From an uncultured Bacilli bacterium (lineage in GTDB: Bacteria > Bacillota_I > Bacilli_A > RF39 > UBA660), in the NCBI GenBank assembly GCA_905236935.1, contig CAJOQL010000098.1, positions 1 to 25,017 of the forward strand: a stretch of DNA of 25,017 nt, read 5' to 3'. Below, piece by piece: positions 21,781-25,017 of this stretch. Each line of letters begins with the position of its first letter. Position 1 is the stretch's first letter. A model generated the notes under the pieces. That model saw nothing but the letters and a program-made list of their open reading frames with translations. It did not search any database and had not been told where the DNA came from. The position numbers were made by a program, and so were the translations under genes.

Positions 21781-23580
21781 ATGGAAAAAATTATAAACAT
21801 TGCAGTAGTTGCCCATGTAGATGCAGGAAAAAGTACATTAGTAGATGCACTCCTTGAACAAAATGGAGTATTTAGTGAACGTGATGAACTAGTTGACTGT
21901 GTAATGGACTCTAATGATATTGAAAGAGAAAGAGGAATTACTATTTATTCTAAAAACTGCGCTATTAGATATAAAGATTATAAAATTAATATTGTTGATA
22001 CTCCAGGACATGCAGATTTTTCTTCTGAAGTAGAACGCGTAATTAAAACAGTTGATACGGTTATCCTTCTAGTTGACTCATCAGAAGGACCAATGCCTCA
22101 AACAAGATTTGTTTTAAAGAAAGCTCTTGAACATAACTTAAGACCAATATTATTTATTAACAAAATTGATAAAAAAGATGCTCGCCCAGAAGAAGTTGTT
22201 AACATGACATTTGACTTATTCTGTGAACTTAATGCTACAGATGAACAATTAGATTTCCCAATAATTTATGGAATTGCTAGAGATGGTATTGCAAAGTATT
22301 CATTAGATGATGATTCTACTTCAATTGAGCCTTTACTAGAAACTATTTTAAAACAATGTAAACCATTTGAAGGATCATTAGATGATAATTTACAATTACA
22401 AATTTCTAACTTAGGTTATGATGAATATATTGGCAGATTAGGTGTTGGAAGAATAACAAAAGGAAAAATTAAATCTGGCGAAACTGTATCTTTAGTAAAA
22501 AATGATGGTAATGTTGAAACATTTAAAATATCAAAATTATTTGTCAACGAAGGAATTAAAAGAGTCGAAAAAACAGAAGCTATTTATGGTGATATTGTAA
22601 CAATTGCTGGATGTTCACATATTTCTATTGGGGATACAATTTGTGAGCTTAATACAATTGATCCACTTCCTCCAATTGAGATTGAAAAACCAACTTTAAG
22701 TATGAATTTCCTTGTTAATAATGGACCTTTTGCTGGCCAAAGTGGTAAATTCCTAACTACTAGACATATTAAAGAAAGATTAGAAAGAGAACTTGAAACT
22801 AATGTAGGTTTAGAAGTAGAAGAATTACCAGGAGCAGATGGCTTTAAAGTTAGTGGACGTGGTGAATTGCACTTATCAATTCTATTAGAAAATATGCGTA
22901 GAGAAGGTTACGAACTATGTGTAAGTAAACCAGAAGTATTATTTAAAGAAATAGATGGTACTAAATGTGAACCATATGAAACTGTAATTGTAAATACTCC
23001 AAATGATTATGCAAGTACTGTAATTAATGCTTTACAAGAAAGAAAAGCCTTACTTCTAAAAATGGAAACTGAAGAAAATTACACTCACTTAGAATTTGAA
23101 GCTCCAACTCGTGGACTTATTGGATATCGTAGTGCTTTCATAACTGATACTAAAGGTGAAGGAATTATGGTCAGAAGTTTCAAAGGATACAATCCTTATG
23201 CTGGACCAATTCAAGCACGTAAAAATGGTGTTTTAGTAAGTATGGAAACTGGTAAATCTTTAGGATATTCACTATTTAATTTACAAGAAAGAGGTACTTT
23301 AATTATTGGGCCTGCTACTGATGTATATATAGGAATGATAGTTGGTATTCATAATAGAGATAATGATTTAAATGTTAATCCATGTAAAAATAAAGAAATG
23401 TCTAATACTCGTAGTAAATCTAGTGATGAAGCTATTAACTTAGTACCACCAAGATCTTTCTCTTTAGAAGAAGCACTTGAATTTATCGCTGATGATGAAT
23501 ATGTTGAAGTAACACCTGCTGTAATTAGACTACGTAAAAAAACCTTAGATCCAAAAGACCGTTTTAGAGAAAATAGATAA
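21781..23580 (+). CDS. typA: Ribosome-binding GTPase TypA/BipA
   Basis: A 599-aa translational GTPase of the EF-G-like group that binds the ribosome and helps late assembly of the large subunit, especially under cold or stress. G1 is AHVDAGKST (near the N-terminus), switch [19 protein letters not shown]3 [15 protein letters not shown], and G4 NKIDK. Domain II, an EF-G-like domain III with [20 protein letters not shown], and the TypA-specific C-terminal domain with [20 protein letters not shown] and a basic end follow. ATG 21781 is taken as the start because it fits the conserved N-terminus; the TTG at 21763 has no support. The length is normal for the family. It is monocistronic, between its own promoter and a terminator. 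Confidence 0.97.
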   Translation: MEKIINIAVVAHVDAGKSTLVDALLEQNGVFSERDELVDCVMDSNDIERERGITIYSKNCAIRYKDYKINIVDTPGHADFSSEVERVIKTVDTVILLVDSSEGPMPQTRFVLKKALEHNLRPILFINKIDKKDARPEEVVNMTFDLFCELNATDEQLDFPIIYGIARDGIAKYSLDDDSTSIEPLLETILKQCKPFEGSLDDNLQLQISNLGYDEYIGRLGVGRITKGKIKSGETVSLVKNDGNVETFKISKLFVNEGIKRVEKTEAIYGDIVTIAGCSHISIGDTICELNTIDPLPPIEIEKPTLSMNFLVNNGPFAGQSGKFLTTRHIKERLERELETNVGLEVEELPGADGFKVSGRGELHLSILLENMRREGYELCVSKPEVLFKEIDGTKCEPYETVIVNTPNDYASTVINALQERKALLLKMETEENYTHLEFEAPTRGLIGYRSAFITDTKGEGIMVRSFKGYNPYAGPIQARKNGVLVSMETGKSLGYSLFNLQERGTLIIGPATDVYIGMIVGIHNRDNDLNVNPCKNKEMSNTRSKSSDEAINLVPPRSFSLEEALEFIADDEYVEVTPAVIRLRKKTLDPKDRFRENR

Positions 23581-23581
23581 A

Positions 23582-23609
23582 AGTATTAATAATAATGTTA
23601 ATGCTTTTT
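23582..23609 (+). terminator. Intrinsic terminator of typA
   Basis: AGTATTAA (23582-23589) pairs with TTAATGCT (23598-23605) over eight positions (one G-T), followed by a T-run. It begins two nucleotides after the typA stop. Confidence 0.7.
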
Positions 23610-23812
23610 ATTTATACTAAAACAGTATTAGAGTCTCCGAGTGAAATAAATGAATTTCAAGCCAAGAATAATATTAATTAATTATATACTTTAAATGAGA
23701 ATTATAAATTTTATGGTGAAGTTCATGATAAATATCGCGATAATAACCTTCTATATCAAGATATACTAAACTAAATAAAGTTAGATAAACAAAAAGGTAA
23801 AACTAAATGAAT
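23610..23812. other. Intergenic DNA between the typA terminator and the next gene's leader
   Basis: The gap to the next gene is about 300 bp in total. This part has only short frames, one of about two dozen codons near 23694 and another near 23700-23775, without ribosome-binding sites. They may be remnants of a decayed gene; I see nothing functional. Confidence 0.4.
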
Positions 23813-23839
23813 AAGATAACTTTAAGTTGTCTTTTATTT
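23813..23839 (+). terminator. Hairpin with T-rich tail upstream of the last gene
   Basis: AAGATAACT (23813-23821) and AGTTGTCTT (23825-23833) pair over nine positions (one G-T) around a 3-nt loop, followed by TTATTT. It lies directly before the -10 element of the next gene and so probably blocks read-through or ends a lost upstream gene. Confidence 0.6.
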
Positions 23840-23847
23840 GATATAAT
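23839..23847 (+). promoter_or_regulatory. Extended -10 promoter of the 23884 gene
   Basis: TGATATAAT, with TATAAT at 23842-23847, lies 37 nt before the ATG; no good -35 is visible. AGAGGT precedes the ATG with 5-nt spacing. Confidence 0.5.
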
Positions 23848-23883
23848 GATAATATTATAAAGGTGAATAAAAAGAGGTAATAT

Positions 23884-24999
23884 ATGAAAAAATCATTAAT
23901 AATCATATCAACAATCATAATCGTATTTTTGGTAATTGGAGGAACATTTACATTTATATATAATCACTCAACTGACCTTTATACAAGTATAAAATACAAA
24001 GATGGCTATAATATCGAAACAGTTGCCTTAAATAATGATAATAGCAATAGCCTAGGAATATCTAACAGTGCCTATAATTACATAAAAACAACCTCAGTTT
24101 TTGGTTCTTATGTAATAACAAAAGGCATAAACCCTAATCCAGAAAATGTCTATACAAACGGAATTGCACACTTATCATTTTCAATAAATAATAAAGGACA
24201 ATTAAATGTAAAAATAACATCAATAACTGATTCTAATGGTAATTCTTATTTAGACAAGCTTCCAGAAAAAGAATTTAATGTAAGCATTAACGGAGAAAAA
24301 TTAAAATATATAACTAAAGATAATCAATACATATATTTATTAACTGAAAATGGAAATTTATTTGTTTTTGAATTTGACGACATACACCATGACCCAGATA
24401 CTTTCTCAGAAGATTTAAAAAAAATAAAACAAAATAGATTTTACAAAGAAATAAAAAATAATAGCGTTAAAGAAATGTTTTTCTATAAAGAAAATAACGA
24501 ATCTGAATATCAATATCGTCTATATGTATTATTAAATAATACTTCGAGAATAAATGTTTTATCAGGTGGAACTTTTGAAGAAAACGAAAGTATCGCATAT
24601 TTTTATAGGTTTGGAAATGCAAGTTTATTAATAATGAGAGATGGCACAATTAAATACTGTGGATCTTTTCAAAGAGAAAATTGTAATAGTAGTAATATTG
24701 GCCAAATAATAGTAGATGAGAATAATAAAAAAATTGAAATATCATCTATATTTGAAACTACTAATTCAGAATTGATTGTTATAGATACCAAGAAAAACAT
24801 TTTCTATGAGAAGTTTGATAATCGTAATCACACTGTTATAAATCATTTAAATAAATTAAACAATAAAACGGTAGAAGGATATACATATATTTCAAAAAAG
24901 AAAGAGCCAAACATACTTTCAGAATTAATTGTTAATTACACCAATGGTACTCGCTCTATCTTTACAAGAGTAAATAAAAAAGGCATTTTTATTAAATAG
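23884..24999 (+). CDS. Secreted or membrane-anchored protein of unknown function (371 aa)
   Basis: ATG 23884 has AGAGGT 5 nt upstream. The N-terminus is a typical signal anchor: MKKS, then a hydrophobic run of about 22 residues to FTFIYN, with no clear lipobox Cys. The remaining 340 residues are hydrophilic and beta-rich, with recurrent short strands such as NQYIYLLTENGNLFVFEFDD, LLIMRDGTIKYCGSF and ELIVIDTKKNIFYEKFDN. The spaced repetition of x-hydrophobic-x-Asp/Asn-Gly turns suggests a beta-propeller or similar repeat fold facing outward. Two Cys (YCGS and ENCNS) are close together and could pair. No family is recognised. It follows typA but has its own promoter. Confidence 0.75.
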   Translation: MKKSLIIISTIIIVFLVIGGTFTFIYNHSTDLYTSIKYKDGYNIETVALNNDNSNSLGISNSAYNYIKTTSVFGSYVITKGINPNPENVYTNGIAHLSFSINNKGQLNVKITSITDSNGNSYLDKLPEKEFNVSINGEKLKYITKDNQYIYLLTENGNLFVFEFDDIHHDPDTFSEDLKKIKQNRFYKEIKNNSVKEMFFYKENNESEYQYRLYVLLNNTSRINVLSGGTFEENESIAYFYRFGNASLLIMRDGTIKYCGSFQRENCNSSNIGQIIVDENNKKIEISSIFETTNSELIVIDTKKNIFYEKFDNRNHTVINHLNKLNNKTVEGYTYISKKKEPNILSELIVNYTNGTRSIFTRVNKKGIFIK

Positions 25000-25017
25000 A
25001 ACAGAAGAAAAATAACA

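Noticed and set aside
23694..23780. Short frames of about 24 codons between typA and the last gene.
   Set aside because: They have no Shine-Dalgarno site or overlap with a neighbour, and their composition is that of random AT-rich sequence.
1..25017. CRISPR arrays, rRNA genes, insertion sequences, integrase or relaxase genes.
   Set aside because: I saw no regularly spaced repeats, no rRNA signatures, no DDE or tyrosine/serine recombinase motifs and no relaxase HUH motif in any gene of the window.

Overview
The window is very AT-rich DNA from a low-G+C Gram-positive lineage (Bacillota). Evidence: Shine-Dalgarno-led genes, a sortase with a cell-wall-sorted surface protein, TypA/BipA, a YfhO-family membrane protein and a BmrU/DgkB-type lipid kinase. 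TGA acts as a stop (the ATGA overlap at 5055-5058) and Trp is written TGG, so the standard bacterial code applies and this is not a TGA-as-Trp mycoplasma. An uncultured gut Bacilli/Erysipelotrichia-like or RF39-like organism is a reasonable guess, not a demonstration.

Left part (1-7853, minus strand): one long operon-like block that looks like the variable and control end of an integrative conjugative element. In transcription order it holds a small HTH regulator, a leader with a mini-ORF laid over an intrinsic terminator, a 41-aa ORF, an ArpU/sigma-like regulator, a beta-class DNA methyltransferase, a second short leader, a VirB2/TrbC-like two-TM small protein, two unknown soluble proteins, a membrane-anchored Thr/Ser-rich protein, a large thioester/SpaA-repeat surface adhesin, a sortase, and a VirB6/TrbL-like membrane protein cut by the left edge. 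No relaxase, VirB4, VirD4 or integrase lies in the window; if this is an ICE they should be to the left.

Control region (7850-9800): a membrane-anchored XRE-like protein and a small HTH protein on the minus strand face two tandem paralogous regulators on the plus strand. Each paralogue contains two XRE domains in one chain. Compact promoters, an 11-bp-period direct repeat and several dyads suggest a repressor-controlled switch.

Accessory region (9800-16050): a 707-aa protein with eight zinc-ribbon repeats around a PD-(D/E)XK/Vsr-like nuclease core, two multi-TM proteins (one DUF3137-like), a small protein with an N-terminal 'FHGS' motif, an unknown soluble protein, and a truncated tRNA-Cys-like sequence followed by its own terminator. 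The tRNA remnant may mark an old integration boundary.

Right part (16050-25017): a HipA-like kinase and its translationally coupled partner (minus), then chromosomal-type genes: diacylglycerol/lipid kinase (+), YfhO-family protein (-), typA/bipA (+) and a secreted or anchored protein of unknown function (+). Convergent pairs are separated by bidirectional terminators and divergent pairs by clear promoters.
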